A DNA stretch of 64,000 nt from Siphonodentalium dalli (GCA_032622095.1 CP136064.1:172802310-172866309), one strand, 5' to 3'. Positions 22,561 through 35,624 are shown, counted from the first letter of the stretch. Notes: a model not told the origin generated them from the sequence alone. Made by a program: numbers and translations.

Positions 22561-24577
22561 TGAATAGAGATCTGTTTCTATATAATTTACGGTGTGAGTG
22601 ATACACACTCTGCATTATATATATAGTCTGAGTCGCCATCGGAGTGCTGGCATTTCCTTATATGCACAACGCCAGACAATGAGAGATTTCCAGCTGATGG
22701 CAGAGTTCCAGCATCCGAGCTTCTTGATATGAATGTTGGTTCTCAGTTTAAATGTTCTATACGCCCGTTTAAAAAAGGGGAACGCATTATTGTATTGGGT
22801 TAGCCGTCCGTCCGTCTTGCCGTCTGTCCGATCGCTTTTGGTATCCGGATGATAACTTTAGATATATAGTCTCAACTGAATGGAATGAAATTTGGTATGT
22901 GTGTCTACTAGCACAACATACAGGTCAAGCTCGAACTTTGGTTCCGGCCACCAGTTTTAACCAGAGTTCCCCGCATGTTCCCGGTGTATAACAGCCCTAC
23001 CGCCTCACTGCGACGGGTAAGAATCCCCTAATGTGACACCTTGTTTGCCGTGGGTGCATCCGCCAGATATGGCGCAGGAGTACTGGTAGTAAAAGGGCGG
23101 CCGTACCACGTGAGGCCTAGGAATTGCGAATACGGATTAGCTGATGGTCCACTTAAGTCCAACATCTCTTCAAGACGGGTGGTTGAGTTAACTCGGATCA
23201 ATCAATCGGATAATGACGTCTCTCTGCCGTGTTTCAGATTCAATGACTGTTATGTTGCATTGTTCGACTGATGTTCGTCTATCGTTTTTTACGCGCATGT
23301 CTCTGTCCTCGTCTGTGTCTCTGTTGTTCGTCCTGATGATTGTTGAATGTTGAATCATGTATTATAATATACTCGCCTTCTCATTGTGGGAGGTGCCAGG
23401 AGGTTGCTACATGCAGTTGCTAAACGGGTCACCACTTCAGATTTGTGCACCAGTCTTTGGCCCGACCAGCATTCGAAGGGTAGTCGGCTGCTGGGATAGT
23501 TGTCCATTTTTTGCTTTTTATGTGACAACTCAAACCAACAAACCACCACCTGATCGTAAGAATGATGACTTGCTTAGTTCCATTGATGTTGGGGCGTTCC
23601 CTCAGTACTTGGTTCTTATCTTCGATCCGACCATTAAAACACCTGTATTTGTCATCGAGAAGACGCTTCAAAGTATTGCTGGACAATTGAAATATGTCAA
23701 ACCGATCAGGACAGGGCCAGTGATTGGCTCTCTCCAGATTTAATATTCAAAGAAAGTTCAATCTGATGCTTTGTTTACTGTTACAGTTAAAAGCTACATT
23801 GCACAAACGCCAGTCACGGTTGCTCTTCACAACACATTATATATAGTAGCAGAGCGTTTTATGAAACCGCGATAATTCCGCCTCCTCCAAGTCGGAGATA
23901 TTGGCTGGGTTGGTTTTTCATACCTAATCAAGTTCTGTTCTTGTTCGTGATATGGCCTGCGGCTAATATGACGTTAAACAATCAGTCAATCAATTTGACC
24001 AGAATAATGACCCTTTGATGGAATTACCAGGTGCGTATTTTCCACGCCTCAGCGATGCTCTTGTTATACACTTACAGTCATAACTTGGACATGAACGATA
24101 TATTATATTGCTGAGTATGCACCTGGGCAGTTTAAACACTTCTTTGGTTCTGCACAGTTCTTATGTTCATTGCCTGGACCAGTAAATTATCTTGGCAATG
24201 GTCATACTTGTGACATTTACAACGTACACCACCCCACAGAGGATGCTACATGTAGTTGTTGATGGCAAAGGTACTATTGTTTAGATAAAGGCTATATATA
24301 TATTAGTTATAACAGAACATTATGAAACCAATTTACTATAAAGCGCTACGTACATTATATAATTTGTCACCAAAATTATTCTCGATTATAACTATTTATC
24401 ACATAATTCGGCCATAAAAGCGGTTTCATAATTATCGATAAGAGACACGTTTAATATCAGCGCGTGCGATGACGTCACATCGTTCTTCAAATGACTTGCG
24501 ATCGCTGCGGTTTTTATCGTTGTTTTCGATGGATATTTCGCATTGCTTCGCGTTTATTTGATCATGTGATAAAAAGT
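22561..24577. other. Unclassified repeat-like region
   Basis: CCGTCCGTCCGTCTTGCCGT followed by GAAATTTGGTATGTGTG (about 22805-22905) is a phrase style also found in the Helitron-like arrays, but without their ends. A 128-codon open frame (23357-23743, plus) shows no domain I recognise. GACGTCAC and GCGATCGC-rich sequence lies at 24460-24510. Confidence 0.4.
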
Positions 24578-24718
24578 ATCTCACACTCGTCCTATTTTAT
24601 ACGTAATTTATCAACCTCGTCCACTAAATTCTATTTGAGCCTCGGTAAACCTCGGCTCAAATCGAATTTAGTGAACTCGGTTGATAAATTCCGTATAAAA
24701 TAGTAACTCATGTGAGAT
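24578..24718. repeat. Foldback, about 65-nt arms
   Basis: ATCTCACACTCGTCCTATTT is inverted at the right end (TAGTAACTCATGTGAGAT). The inner arms TTTGAGCCTCGG / CCTCGGCTCAAA and the stretch CACTAAATTC / GAATTTAGTG pair closely. Probably a MITE; no target duplication assigned. Confidence 0.75.
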
Positions 24719-25399
24719 CCTCTATATATACAACCTTAATGGAAACAAGACCTATTTCTTAACTAACTTCCAATATACGCTTAGTTCATTGTTGCAAGTA
24801 GTGCACATCTTTATATCGGTGTACGTACGTTCATATTACTTTGCTTTACTTTGCACATTGTATTGTGTCCCACTGTATACAACAAATAAGCACAAACACA
24901 ATACAACTGATTATGGGTACACAGGAGTTCGGAACACAAGTTACCAAACTCACCAATCGTTGCTCTCCCCATCAGTGATAAAGCGCTTATAGCGTATATT
25001 GGTGTCGAGATGGATAATATATTGTTACGGTATATGTTGTAATTTGGGAAAATAGGACAGTCTCTTCCTACATGTATGTGGTTGGCTATGGCTTCGGTCT
25101 CTATGCCGTCTCATGTACGGCGACTGGTCTTGCCATTGTTCGACAAGAGGCTAATATGAAAGACTGAACAATTTCTACCAATCGGATGTTTACTTCATTG
25201 GTTTAAACAATATTTTATGCTCAATAACATAGATAGTTTGTCATACAACACATGTGTTACAAAATGTTAGCACGCTTGACAACGCATATATATGAGATAA
25301 GAAATGGATCCGACAGTACGCTATATACGTCTATATATAGTTTTCATTTCCCCATCGGATTTTCATATGGGTGATTACTGGTTTATCATTGGCATCTAA

Positions 25400-26003
25400 T
25401 TGAGTTATGTTTTAACTGTCATATATACATGGATATATGTATGGAGCTTCCTGCCTGCAAGTCCCACCACCACCTATATATATGGTCTCCCGCCGAGCCG
25501 TTTAAGATGACAAGAGCTCCGACACAGTTAATTGTTACTATACTTGTTTTCTAATTTTTCTAGTTTTTTCTTTCATGAGTGCGTTTTTACTTCATTCATA
25601 TAACATGGGAAACCAAAAAGTAGGTCATCGGAGAACATATCCTAACAGCAATATTGAGGTTTGTTACTATGAGCGACGTAGCAGTCATGTTGTCGGTATA
25701 GAGTGTCGTTTATGATATCCCTGAGCATTTATCTGAAAGCTGAATAGTATATTAGTGTTTTGTCTACACAGATGTATACTTGTGTTTTGAAGTGTTTTTC
25801 TATTGCTATTAGAAGATGAGTGCTGCTAATCTGAGTAAATTCGATGTTCATGCTGCTCGCTGAGAGTGTGATATTTTTGTTTTAGATCCTACTGAAGGTA
25901 TATTACAACCAGACATGAATCCATCAGTTGCTGATTACCACTCGTTTAGTTCATGATAAGGCTTTTTTGTTCAGTCTATCGCCGGTGAATAGATACGCCC
26001 TGT
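25400..26003 (+). repeat. Long direct repeat, copy 1 (about 600 bp)
   Basis: Nearly the same sequence returns at 26772-27336, from TTGAGTTATGTTTTAACTGTC to GGTGAATAGATACGCCCTGT. This copy has about 45 extra bases (CTTTCATGAGTGCGTTTTTAC and on) that copy 2 lacks. No coding frame survives. It could be a segmental duplication or a pair of long terminal repeats around a 768-bp interior; the interior shows no retroelement genes. Confidence 0.85.
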
Positions 26004-26771
26004 ATACATGTACTTTCAGAAAATACAAAACACCACAACGTTATACCCCACCAATGTCAGTGTCTCGATATCATTTGACCAAATTTCTTGACATGAAACC
26101 ACGACAGACACGGCGTGAAATACATCGCATTGAGTAAACAATTTCCCATTGTTTCAATTCAATTTCAAGATCGCGGTAAATCAAAACCGCAATTTGTAAG
26201 TGGTAAACATCTGAAAAAGACATCAGGTGCATGCAGAAACTAATTGTTGTGCATATTTATTTCTATTTGAGGTGGCAATTTTTCATGTTTATCAGTATTT
26301 TTAACGATAAGAGCGATGGTAATTGGGGGACTATATTTTATCTAGCGCATTAAATTTAAAATATAAAGTCGTGAATTGGCTGAGTGTTTTCTATGGCCGC
26401 ACATTTCGTTGACAATTACGAGCCATTTGTTTGTCTAAATAACATTTTTAAGTTCGAAGAACATTAGAATGGTGTTTTGTGATATCGGAAAGGTACATGG
26501 CGAATATACTGTGGCAAATACCCGTTAATGGGCTCCGGCTCCGCCGTCGCCCATTAACTAAATTTGCCACAGTATATTCGCCATGCACCTTTCCGAAATC
26601 ACAAAACACCACACTGTTATCCCCTAAATAAAATTATTGAAGATTGTAATTGTCTTTTTTGGCTAACATTAAATTAAATTAAATAAATTAAGTAAAATAC
26701 AGTGAAATTTTTTTTTTATTATTTTTTATTACATTTTTGCGCACGTTGGCATCTCTCTGAGTGCATTCTAG
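26004..26771. other. Interval between the direct repeats
   Basis: Contains the foldback at 26470-26611 and an A/T-rich run (26660-26740). A related CAAAACACCACAACGTTATAC phrase at 26026 matches the foldback's right end (CAAAACACCACACTGTTAT), suggesting a second partial copy. Confidence 0.6.
26470..26611. repeat. Foldback, about 55-nt arms
   Basis: TGGTGTTTTGTGATATCGGAA at the left pairs with TTCCGAAATCACAAAACACCA at the right. Inner arms GGCGAATATACTGTGGCAAAT and its complement also pair. The centre CCGGCTCCGCCGTCGCC is GC-rich. Probably a MITE. Confidence 0.8.
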
Positions 26772-27336
26772 TTGAGTTATGTTTTAACTGTCATATATAC
26801 ATGGATATATGTATGGAGCTTCCTGCCTGCAATTCCCACCATCACCTATATATATAGTCTCCCGCCGAGCCGTTTAAGATGACAAGAGCTCCTACACAGT
26901 TGTTACTATACTTGTTTTCTAATTTTTCTAGTTTTTCAAAAAGTAGGTCATCGGAGAACATATCCTAACAGCAATATTGAGGTTTGTTACTATGAGCGAC
27001 GTAGCAGTCATGTTGTCGGTATAGAGTGTCGTTTATGATATCCCTGAGCATTTATCTGAAAGCTGAATAGTATATTAGTGTTTTGTCTACACAGATGTAT
27101 ACTTGTGTTTTGAAGTGCTTTTCTATTGCTATTAGAAGATGAGTGCTGTTAATCTGAGTAAATTCGATGTTCATGCTGCTCGCTGAGAGTGTGATGAGAA
27201 ATTATATTTTTGTTTTAGATCCTACTGAAAGTATATTACAACCAGACATGAATCCATCAGTTGCTGATTACCACTCGTTTAGTTCATGATAAGGCTTTTT
27301 TGTTCAGCCTATCGCCGGTGAATAGATACGCCCTGT
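26772..27336 (+). repeat. Long direct repeat, copy 2 (about 565 bp)
   Basis: Second copy of 25400-26003, differing by a deletion near 26935 and an 11-base insertion near 27197 (GAGAAATTATA). Overall identity is high, so the duplication is recent. Confidence 0.85.
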
Positions 27337-28618
27337 GCGACTGTATAAGCCTTTTGGTTACATGAAGCAGCGGTTGTGTAACACACTGGCAAAACAAATG
27401 AAAAGGTCAGTGATTTCCACAGGGTGGTCTACATTGTTTTTCTTCTATTGCAACAGACAATCTTCGATCATAGAATTATTGTAGTAATTTTACGCCTTTG
27501 TTGCGTACCGATGATCACAATAAGTCGATAAATACAATACAGGTTTCGTGAAAACGACTCAAAATAGAAACAAATAGCATTCATTGCTAAATTCTCACGA
27601 TAAGGTAAGCACAAATAGCGTCGTAGCACAGTTGCGCATACAGTTTAAATCTGTTAATATATTCCCATTAATTAGTCTTAATTGATTAGTCTTTTGGCAG
27701 TATTAGAATCACATTTGCACTCTTAGTTAAGTTCAGTAGGACATTACATTGCAATCCAAGATTTTTTAAATGGCACAACCAGCCAACGTCAAAGAGTGCA
27801 CCTTTATTGGTATTCACATTTAAACAACCGTGATTAGTGTGCATGCGTGTCAACTAAAAATGGCGTGCCGACTAGCATAGCGAACGCAAAGTAAACACCT
27901 CAAACTAAGTAAGTTCTAGCTGTCATATTGCGCTGTATACGGGGGGGGGGGGGGTAATAAACAACTGCAGGAATGGGCAAAACATGTTTGACAACCTTTT
28001 GTGCCCATATTGGACATTTGTAGCAGTTTAAACATATTATAAGAATTTATAACAGCAAAGGCACTATATTTTTGTTACTGGAAACGCATATGGGCCTCAG
28101 CGGAAATGACATTAAGCTATGACATGTTGCACGTGGGACGGTGTGGTGAAAGAAGTTTCGAGAAATGTAAAACAGAAATAAATAAACGTGTCCTGGTGTA
28201 ACTAAAGCCTATAGACCATTGTGTGCATGGAAAAAGAGCAAGCAACTGTCTCAAACATTAATGTGACTATCAATGGCTAAAAAATAACTCTTCAGTGCAT
28301 CAAGCCAGTCAGTGAATTATTTGCACGCATGTCAACTCCGATGATCTCTCACAAGACCTAAAGTATCCAAGTTTTGTATAGTGCTGTGACTGCTTGTCAT
28401 CTATACACATAAACGAGTAGGATCTGTCAGGATTTTTCTCTCAGACCCCTGGACTAACTCATGGTACCCAGGCGGATGTTATAATGGTAAAATAAAATTG
28501 GTTTCGTTAAATTTAGCAAGGAGTTCTATGGAGTTCAATCTAAAAATAAAAATTAAACACTATATATACATAAATAAAAATGTTTCAACAATCAAAATGT
28601 ACTTGAAGCGCACAAAGT
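27337..28618. repeat. Unclassified DNA, then 28-kb copy of the 19/28/58.7-kb repeat
   Basis: 27337-27930 shows nothing recognisable. A G run (27941-27954) followed by GCAGGAATG begins a region that matches 58706 onwards in layout. 28200-28410 carries GTGTGCATGGAAAAAGAGC, GTCAGTGAATTATTTGCA and CTAAAGTATCCAAG as in the 19.5- and 59-kb copies. Confidence 0.6.
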
Positions 28619-29318
28619 ATAGTGTGGTCGTGGTACGCAAAAAAAGGGGTCAACCCAGAAGAAATTGGTATAGAAGCGATCTCGGTGTTATTCAACGTGG
28701 GAGAATCTCTGCTACAACATATCCAAAATCCGCTAAAATCCGCTTTGGGCAAAATCCAGGATCCAAGATGGCGTCCAACATGACCGCCTTTAGTCAAAAG
28801 AGATTCTGACTGAGATTAGTTCGACATAATGAGAACAAATGTTGCCATATTAATACAAATGTATACATTTTTGCGAAGGTAAAGTATTATGCCACATATC
28901 TATAGAAAAAATGGAACCCTCGCCCCAGATGGCTGCCAAAATGGTGGCCTAAACTCGAAAATTTGAATTTTTTGCCTAATATCTTAAAGATCAATTCCTG
29001 TTGTTTGATAATGGTTCAGACTGGCGACATTGATTAGTCATATTCATGTTAATTCATCATTTGATCAATGAAAGATACCATAAATGGGGTCCCAGACTCA
29101 TATACACCCTCATAATTTTGATTTTACAGAACGCGGTATAAAATTCCACAAAAATCGCCATTGGGATTCCAGTCGTATATCAACAAGAAATGGACAGAAC
29201 TGTACAATGTAAGTTGGGCAAACCATTATCTATAATTACTCCAATTCAAGAAACCCAAATTGGCGCTTTGTCTTAAAATGGCTGCCAAAATGGCGGTCAA
29301 AATATGGAAAATGGCAGA
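28619..29318 (+). repeat. 700-bp repeat, left arm of a large inverted pair
   Basis: Matches 32231-32922 in inverted orientation over its whole length with high identity, from GTGTGGTCGTxxGA, through CCGCTAAAATCCGCTTTGGG and CAATTCCTGTTGTTTGATAA, to AATGGCGGTCAAAATATGG. It holds several (A)AAATGGCGGC/CAAGATGGCG motifs. Most likely two copies of one non-autonomous element. The open frame at 28498-28809 is repeat-derived. Confidence 0.85.
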
Positions 29319-29670
29319 TATTTTGAATGGTCGTCAGAGGGTTAGACCCAGAAGGAATTGGTAAAGAAACGGTTTTGTTGTCATTCGACGCGGGAGAATC
29401 TCGTGTATAACATATCCAAATTCCGCTAAAATCCGCTTTGGGGAAAATACAGAATTCAAGATGGCGTCCAACATGGTCGCCAATAATAATGAAAATGGCA
29501 AATATGTAGTTATTCACGAAAACCCATTCGACAAAACGCCAATTCGGCACCAATACACATCATTGATTGAATCAATGTTTTTTGTGGGTATGAGTAGCCA
29601 ATCACGATTCAAAATGCTAAGATGGCTACCAAAATGGCCACCGAAAATTGTCGAAATTTAAGTTCTGCTC
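29319..29670 (+). repeat. Partial second unit of the 700-bp repeat, in tandem
   Basis: Directly after the first unit the sequence restarts (GGTCGTCAGAGGGTTAGACCC, then CGCGGGAGAATCTCGTGTATA, CAAGATGGCGTCCAACATGG), then diverges from about 29490. It ends with further AAGATGGC/AAAATGGCC motifs. Confidence 0.75.
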
Positions 29671-32230
29671 AGAGGAAAGCCGAAACAACACTTCGGTTGT
29701 GAGCTAACGATGACAGACCAATTAAACATGTTGTCAATAATCTACAACACAATCAGTTCAGCCCGAAATGTTCCAACTAAGCAGTATCTACTGCAGGATC
29801 CAACACGATGTCCACTTATTACGAGGGACTATCTGGAAATTAATTAAAAAGAAATTAAATTGCTACGAATCTGGATTATTTGAAAACACAGTGTCAACAT
29901 TTATAACGACTATTCGGAACATCAAATATATGGGCATCGGTGGTCTAGTCCGGAAGCATCAGGCTATAATAGGTTTTCCAGAGCTGGCGAAAGTGAAAAG
30001 GACAGGAGGGAAAAGCGAATAATCTGGGGTTTACTTAATTGGTGGGCAAGTTGGTTATCGGAGCTGGGGAGTTTCAAAGTAAAATTATGTTCTTCAATAT
30101 CAAGAGGAAAAATGAAAATTCGCACGTACATTGTATACCCTTCACACTTTATGTGACAATTCCGTGTCATGCGATTGTGGGTATATACATGTGGATAGAA
30201 ACATTCTAGTACATATATAGACGCACCTATATCTTCTACACATTTAGTGAATTTCATCAATGATATGTAGACACAATGTGCGTCACGGCTGGATCTGACC
30301 CGTAGGCGTAAAGGTATCAACCATTTAGCTTGATTAACTGGCATTTCAAGGTTGTCATTGGATAGAAATGCCACATGAACATTAACAACATGTTTGTCTA
30401 AGAAATGTGAACAATGAACATGTTATTTTCCGGATGTTAGACAATCAAACTGCCACATAAGGCGTTCATCCATGCTCATCAGAGCACGAAATGTGTGCAA
30501 ATTAATGACACGAAAACTATTTCATGCGGACGACGTACTCTAGACCTACATCCAACGTCATTTCCTATTAACTTTTATTGTTTGTACGGACGGTTTCGAG
30601 GTTTGAAAATCCCGCTTGTCCAAGAAAACCTCCACATACTTACGGAGTCGATGTGTAAACAATGTATGGGGATAGTTTCTTCATACATATATGTATTTGG
30701 CACACGTATTTTCAAGAACATAAGAGATCACCATTTACCGGAGAGTTGATATCTGGGAAGAGATCAGAGTAAAACTACTTTTCTTACATGTCGAAATTGG
30801 GAATCCATGGGCTACATTTAGTTCCAGCTTGAAACTTGAAAATGATGGCCGAGCCCGAATAGTTAATATTTCGTCGCATCAGTGCTATAATGTAACCCAC
30901 ATTTTCAACTTTCCGAGAAAATGAAGGTTGAAGTTTTTAGACAACATTTCTCCTAATGTTGACAAAGCATGATGTATTGTTGTATTTATCCCAATGAAAA
31001 CTGACATTAGCTGTTCATTGAACCACATATTGTTTTCTGTTTATTCCCTCGTTTTCTTTTAAAAAGCAATAGCTTGTTTGGAGATATGACATTTTGCGTA
31101 TGTCAGCGACGATTCGTTTCGTGCTATAATGAAGTTGTGCTAATAAATGCAGATTAAGCTAAATATGGTGGCAATCGCATGTGTCTATGAACTAAAAAGT
31201 GCCTATTCTACACTATGAAAATTCACCCATGTGCATCTTCATACAGAAATGTGTGGAACAATCACAAAATTTAAATCACCAAATGATCACGTGACTAACA
31301 TGGAGATACTGCCATATAGCACACATTTTAGAATTCACAAACACAAAACAGAAGTCACGTGGACAACCTGAAGCGTCCGTTTGGCTGCTGTTGGACATAC
31401 GACCTCATAGCACGAATAATTGTAAAGATCGCTGGAGATACGACATTTGCTTCACTGGTTTGTGCGAATATTTGTCATCCAATGCAAGGACAGTTTGGCC
31501 CTCGGATTGGATTTTTTCTCACGATTCGAATGGTATCAAATACTCATTTCCCGCCATAATGGATATACGACATTATAGCACTGATGAGTCGACCCGCGGG
31601 AAGCCACCAAAAGATTGAAAATAAATAGTTTTGATGTATATGAGCCACATACATGTATATGAGCCAACTATCAACTGCATCCACCACTCACAACTTCCAT
31701 TATGTGATAGGCTGGGCAGAGTCTACCATTTTCGTTTTGGAAGCCATATTAGATCAAATGTATTGTTTCTTTTGGTCTATTTGAGATGGAATGTTCACAA
31801 ATAAAAGAAACGATCAATTATTTTGTAGACAAGATCTGCTCATCCCTAAATATAAAATGTGACCAGAACCCCAAAGTCGATTTTGGTTAAATTTCATACC
31901 GCATTCGTTATAACTTATTAGTGAAGGACCGGAGTAAACTAAGATCTAATCTATTAGAAATGTCATTGCTGTAATGATCAGTTGACACGATCATTGAAAG
32001 AATATACCCATTGTTTCCCAGTTCAGAGAGCAACAAGAGATAAACAGAAGTGATAGAAAATAGTATTTTTCACATCGGGTGGCCATTTTGGCAGCTATTG
32101 TTGGTACTGATTTTTAAGTTTTTACATAGAGCTAGCATAATGGCATCATAAAGAGGTATACATTCGTATTTATTTAGTCAATTTTATTCATCAACCACTA
32201 CTTATAATGGATTGAATGACACTGTGATCA
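29671..32230. other. Loop between the inverted 700-bp repeats
   Basis: About 2.6 kb with no gene recognised. 32085-32230 carries GGCCATTTTGGCAGC and so may extend the right repeat. The open frames at 29964-30374 (minus) and 30495-30749 (plus) show no domain. Confidence 0.45.
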
Positions 32231-32922
32231 ATATCCGCCATTTTCCATATTTTGACCGCCATTTTGGCAGCCATTTTGAGACAAAGCGCCAATTTGGGTT
32301 TCATTGAATTGGAGTATTTATAGATATTGGTATGCCCAACTTACATTGTACAGTTCTGTCCATTTCTTGTTGATATATGACTGTAATCACAATGGAGAGT
32401 TTTGTGGAATTTTATACCGCGTTCTGTAAAATCGAATTTTTGAGGGTGTAGATGAGTCTGGGACCCCATTTATGGTATCTTTCATTGCTCCAATGATGAA
32501 TTAACATGAATATGACTAATCAATGTCGCCAGTCTGAACCATTATCAAACAACAGGAATTGATCTTTAAGATATTAGGCAAAAACTTCAAATGTTCGAGT
32601 TTTGCCATTTTGGCGGCCATCTGGGACGATGGGTTCCATTTTTGCCATAAACAGGTGGCACAACATTTTACCTTTACAAAAATGTATACATTTGTATACA
32701 TATGACAACATTTGTTCTCACTGTTATCGAATTAATCTCAGTCAGAGTATCTTTTGACTAACGGCAGCCATGTTGGACGCCAACTTGGATCCTGAATTTT
32801 GCCCAAAGCGGATTTTAGCGGATTTTGGATATGTTATACACGAGATTCTCCCGCGTCGAATGACACCAAAACCGCTTCTATACCAATTTCTTCCGGGTCG
32901 AACCCTCTGACGACCACACTAA
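32231..32922 (-). repeat. 700-bp repeat, right arm of the inverted pair
   Basis: Inverted counterpart of 28619-29318 (see there). Just outside it lies a short perfect hairpin GGCTCCCTTCGGGAGCC at about 33001-33017. Confidence 0.85.
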
Positions 32923-33029
32923 AGGGGCTCTGTCTAAGATCAAAATGTGCGCGAAGTCCCACAAAGGAGGGGGCCACAGGTCTCTCCGACGTTGAATATA
33001 GGCTCCCTTCGGGAGCCGGTTTCAGCTAG

Positions 33030-33335
33030 TTTAGTATAATAGAAGAAAGTTGCTCCAGTAGAATAACATAAGTGGTATGGAATATGTTAGATAATGGGAT
33101 GGTTGGCAGACTAATCCGGAAATATGGAATTGTGTGTATCCTGCACAATGACATAGGTTTAGAGATGATCAGCAATTTATAAAATCATTTTGTTTTCAAT
33201 TAAAACAGCTTCTGAAACAGGTTAAACTGTTATTCGAACTGAATGAGATCATTTCCCAGTCATATATGAGTGATATCAGTTGAGTTTTATGCGGTTTTAG
33301 ACCAAATTTAGTGAAATCACCAATGAGAGGTCCAC
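33030..33335 (+). repeat. Dispersed repeat shared with 59163-60455
   Basis: 33041-33165 matches 59164-59275 (GTGGTATGGAATA, GGTTGGCAGAC, TATGGAATTGTGTGTATCCTG). 33176-33330 matches 60320-60450 (CATTAAAAC/CAATTAAAAC, AACTGGTTAAACT, TTCCCAGT, GACCAAA(A)TTAGT). The 59-60-kb copy is split by other sequence. Confidence 0.55.
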
Positions 33336-33370
33336 CTAGCTGTCGTTAACAGATAATTCTTACATTTGAA

Positions 33371-33390
33371 CATCATCATCATCATCATCA
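33371..33390 (+). repeat. (CAT)n microsatellite
   Basis: Six consecutive ATC/CAT triplets. Confidence 0.95.
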
Positions 33391-33479
33391 ATGTTTAGGG
33401 AGTAAGTCGCCATGACTTTTACCCCTTTCACATAATAACATACATGTATATAGAATAACGTAAATGAATTAATTCAGTT

Positions 33480-33800
33480 TTAAAGTTTTCCATGACGTTT
33501 AGTCGTGCATATCCCGCTCGTTGTAATAGTTGTATCGAATAGCTCCTTGAACTGTTGAACCGATTCAGTGGAAACAATGTAATCTGATAAACTATTCCAG
33601 TTTGTAATCACTCTCTGGGAAAAGAAATATTTTCGCACATCTTTGACAATTATGTTCTTTTGCATCTTATGCTTGTGTACACGTGTTCTTCACGTGTCTA
33701 TGTTGTAGAAGCCGAGTGTTAGCTTGTACACTTCTATCATATCTCCCCCGATTTCGCCTGTTTCTGAGAGATATGAGGCCACATTTCACAGATTCCAGAA
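33480..33800 (-). pseudogene. LINE reverse transcriptase C-terminal remnant (Jockey/CR1-like), broken
   Basis: The minus strand encodes FFSQRVITNWNSLSDYIV and VQQFKELFD, the ending typical of Jockey/CR1-type LINE polymerases (RKxFFSxRVxxxWNSLP). In another frame upstream is RGDMIEVYKLTLGFYNIDT, also typical. A stop and a frame change separate the two parts, so this is dead. The rest of the element is missing. Confidence 0.75.
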
Positions 33801-34106
33801 TTTGAAAAATGTCCAGCGTTTGTGAACCTGTCACTTGTAGTGAAATCAGTAATTTTTTTTCATTTTTGGAAAGTTGACTTCTCATTCAATTGGTGTTCAT
33901 TTGAGCATGTAGCCACTGACCATATCAGTAGTTATAGGATACGTTGGCTATATATTATCGAACCAAAGTTTCGTCGCATTTTGATCAACACATCTAAAGA
34001 TATCCTCGGAAAAATTCAGGTGGGGGGGGGGCTTACTTTTTTGGAGATGTTTATAAGGAATGGGTGTATCCCGGCATTGAGGAAAATAACTAAAGCCCAC
34101 ATGTTT

Positions 34107-34131
34107 AATTATTATTATTATTATTATTATA
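34107..34131 (+). repeat. (ATT)n microsatellite
   Basis: Eight ATT triplets. A G run lies at 34021-34029 nearby. Confidence 0.95.
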
Positions 34132-34687
34132 TATTCATTTAATAAACGCATTCTACAGCAATTAGTTTCAATGCGCAATTACAGACATTTAATGACACTA
34201 GCAGTCTTTAATAGGAGTCCCGAAGCTGTCGTACCAGTGGGCGGCACATTCATGGTGACAGAAGTAGTTGCTGAAATAGAAAAAACCTTCATTATCATCG
34301 ATAAAACAACATATCCGTTTGTAATAATAGAAAACCACCTATGTGAACACCCTCAAAAAGAGGCTCAATGTGTTCTAAACTACACATATCCAGTTTTGAC
34401 AGGAAACCTTTTAAAGTCTAAAAAATAACGCGGGGAATATATTTCTGAGAGATTATCTGTTCTTAATAATGTACTTCACCGAAGGTGAATGACCCAACTC
34501 GATATTGCATGCTTTTCTGTGACTTTTCTGAGCTGATATCGCAATAAACATTGAATTAATTACACAGGATACTCCTCAGTTGTCACTCACATCACAGCCA
34601 TTAAAACGCTATGATATCCGACCCCATTCTATGGCATTCGCAATCTGGTGCACATGCAATATCACCCATATTAATGTAAAATTCCGT
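34132..34687. other. Unclassified region
   Basis: An 85-codon open frame (34171-34428, plus) is present without any recognised domain. Nothing else seen. Confidence 0.4.
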
Positions 34688-35065
34688 TTAAAGACACATT
34701 ATGTACTTGTTCGGGTGCGTGGAACTGCTAAGTTAGTGTTCAGGCACTATGCCAATTGGAGGAATTCAACATTCTACTAACACGGCCGAAAATTTGCATC
34801 AAATCGACCGTACCACTCCATAGAAAACATCGTCTGAACTACGCTCAATTGTTAATATTTACTACTCGATTCGGGACGCATCTATCGGCAATAAACTAAC
34901 GAATACGATTTCACCATCGAGAGTCACTGCGTTTAATTGCTACATATGAATGAGGGTGTGTGTTGTAAATTTAGATATAATATTTGTAAAAATAACTACT
35001 TTGAACAAGATTATTCTCCATTTCTATTTGATCACCCCACTGGGGTGTTTCACATCACTTTAAAG
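34688..35065 (-). repeat. Dispersed ~370-bp repeat, copy 2
   Basis: Reverse-orientation copy of 3298-3667. Its right end reads GGGTGTTTCACATCACTTTAA; internal GTAAATATTTACAATT-like and CATCGTCTGAAC phrases are in reverse order. Together with copy 3 (36018-36375) it forms an inverted pair around the piggyBac-type MITE. Confidence 0.8.
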
Positions 35066-35624
35066 ACCACTTTTGGTTTTCATATTTATTCCGGACCAGC
35101 AGTACTATGAAACTTTGTTGTTAAGTAGACTTGTTAATAATAACAGAATAATACAATTTAACAATTTGTAAAAGTTTTTTAGTATTGACCCCTGGTTGTA
35201 CCGATGAAAAGAATTACTGTTGATGGGAACTATATTTAATTGAGCGGAAAAATGCCGGGGAGGGAGAATGGCAGTCACTGTTTAATCTAGGTATATCATT
35301 CCACCGTGGAGATTCTTATTTCTCGAGATATAATTCGCCTTTGGCATGTGTTTTTTTTACTTGTGGTGGGTGATCGACGCATACATTCCATGATTGGCAC
35401 GATTCCCAAGGCTGATTCGACATCAATCTGGGATGAGTTCATTCCGTTGTAGACAATTATGCGTGGACTCGAATATTCTATATACCGAAAGTCTCAACAA
35501 TTGTGGCACCGTCCACGGAATCTGTAACTGTATACGTCAATGTTTTGGAGATTATTAGACACCTTTCTCACAATGAACTATTACTTATAGGAATTACGAA
35601 TATATAGATAATAGTAGTCTTAAC

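Noticed and set aside
25400..27336. Complete LTR retrotransposon
   Set aside because: Direct repeats exist but the interior is under 0.8 kb with no gag or pol trace, and TG...CA ends were not found.
33001..33017. Hairpin GGCTCCCTTCGGGAGCC as a transcription terminator
   Set aside because: Bacterial-type terminators are not expected here and no gene ends at this point.
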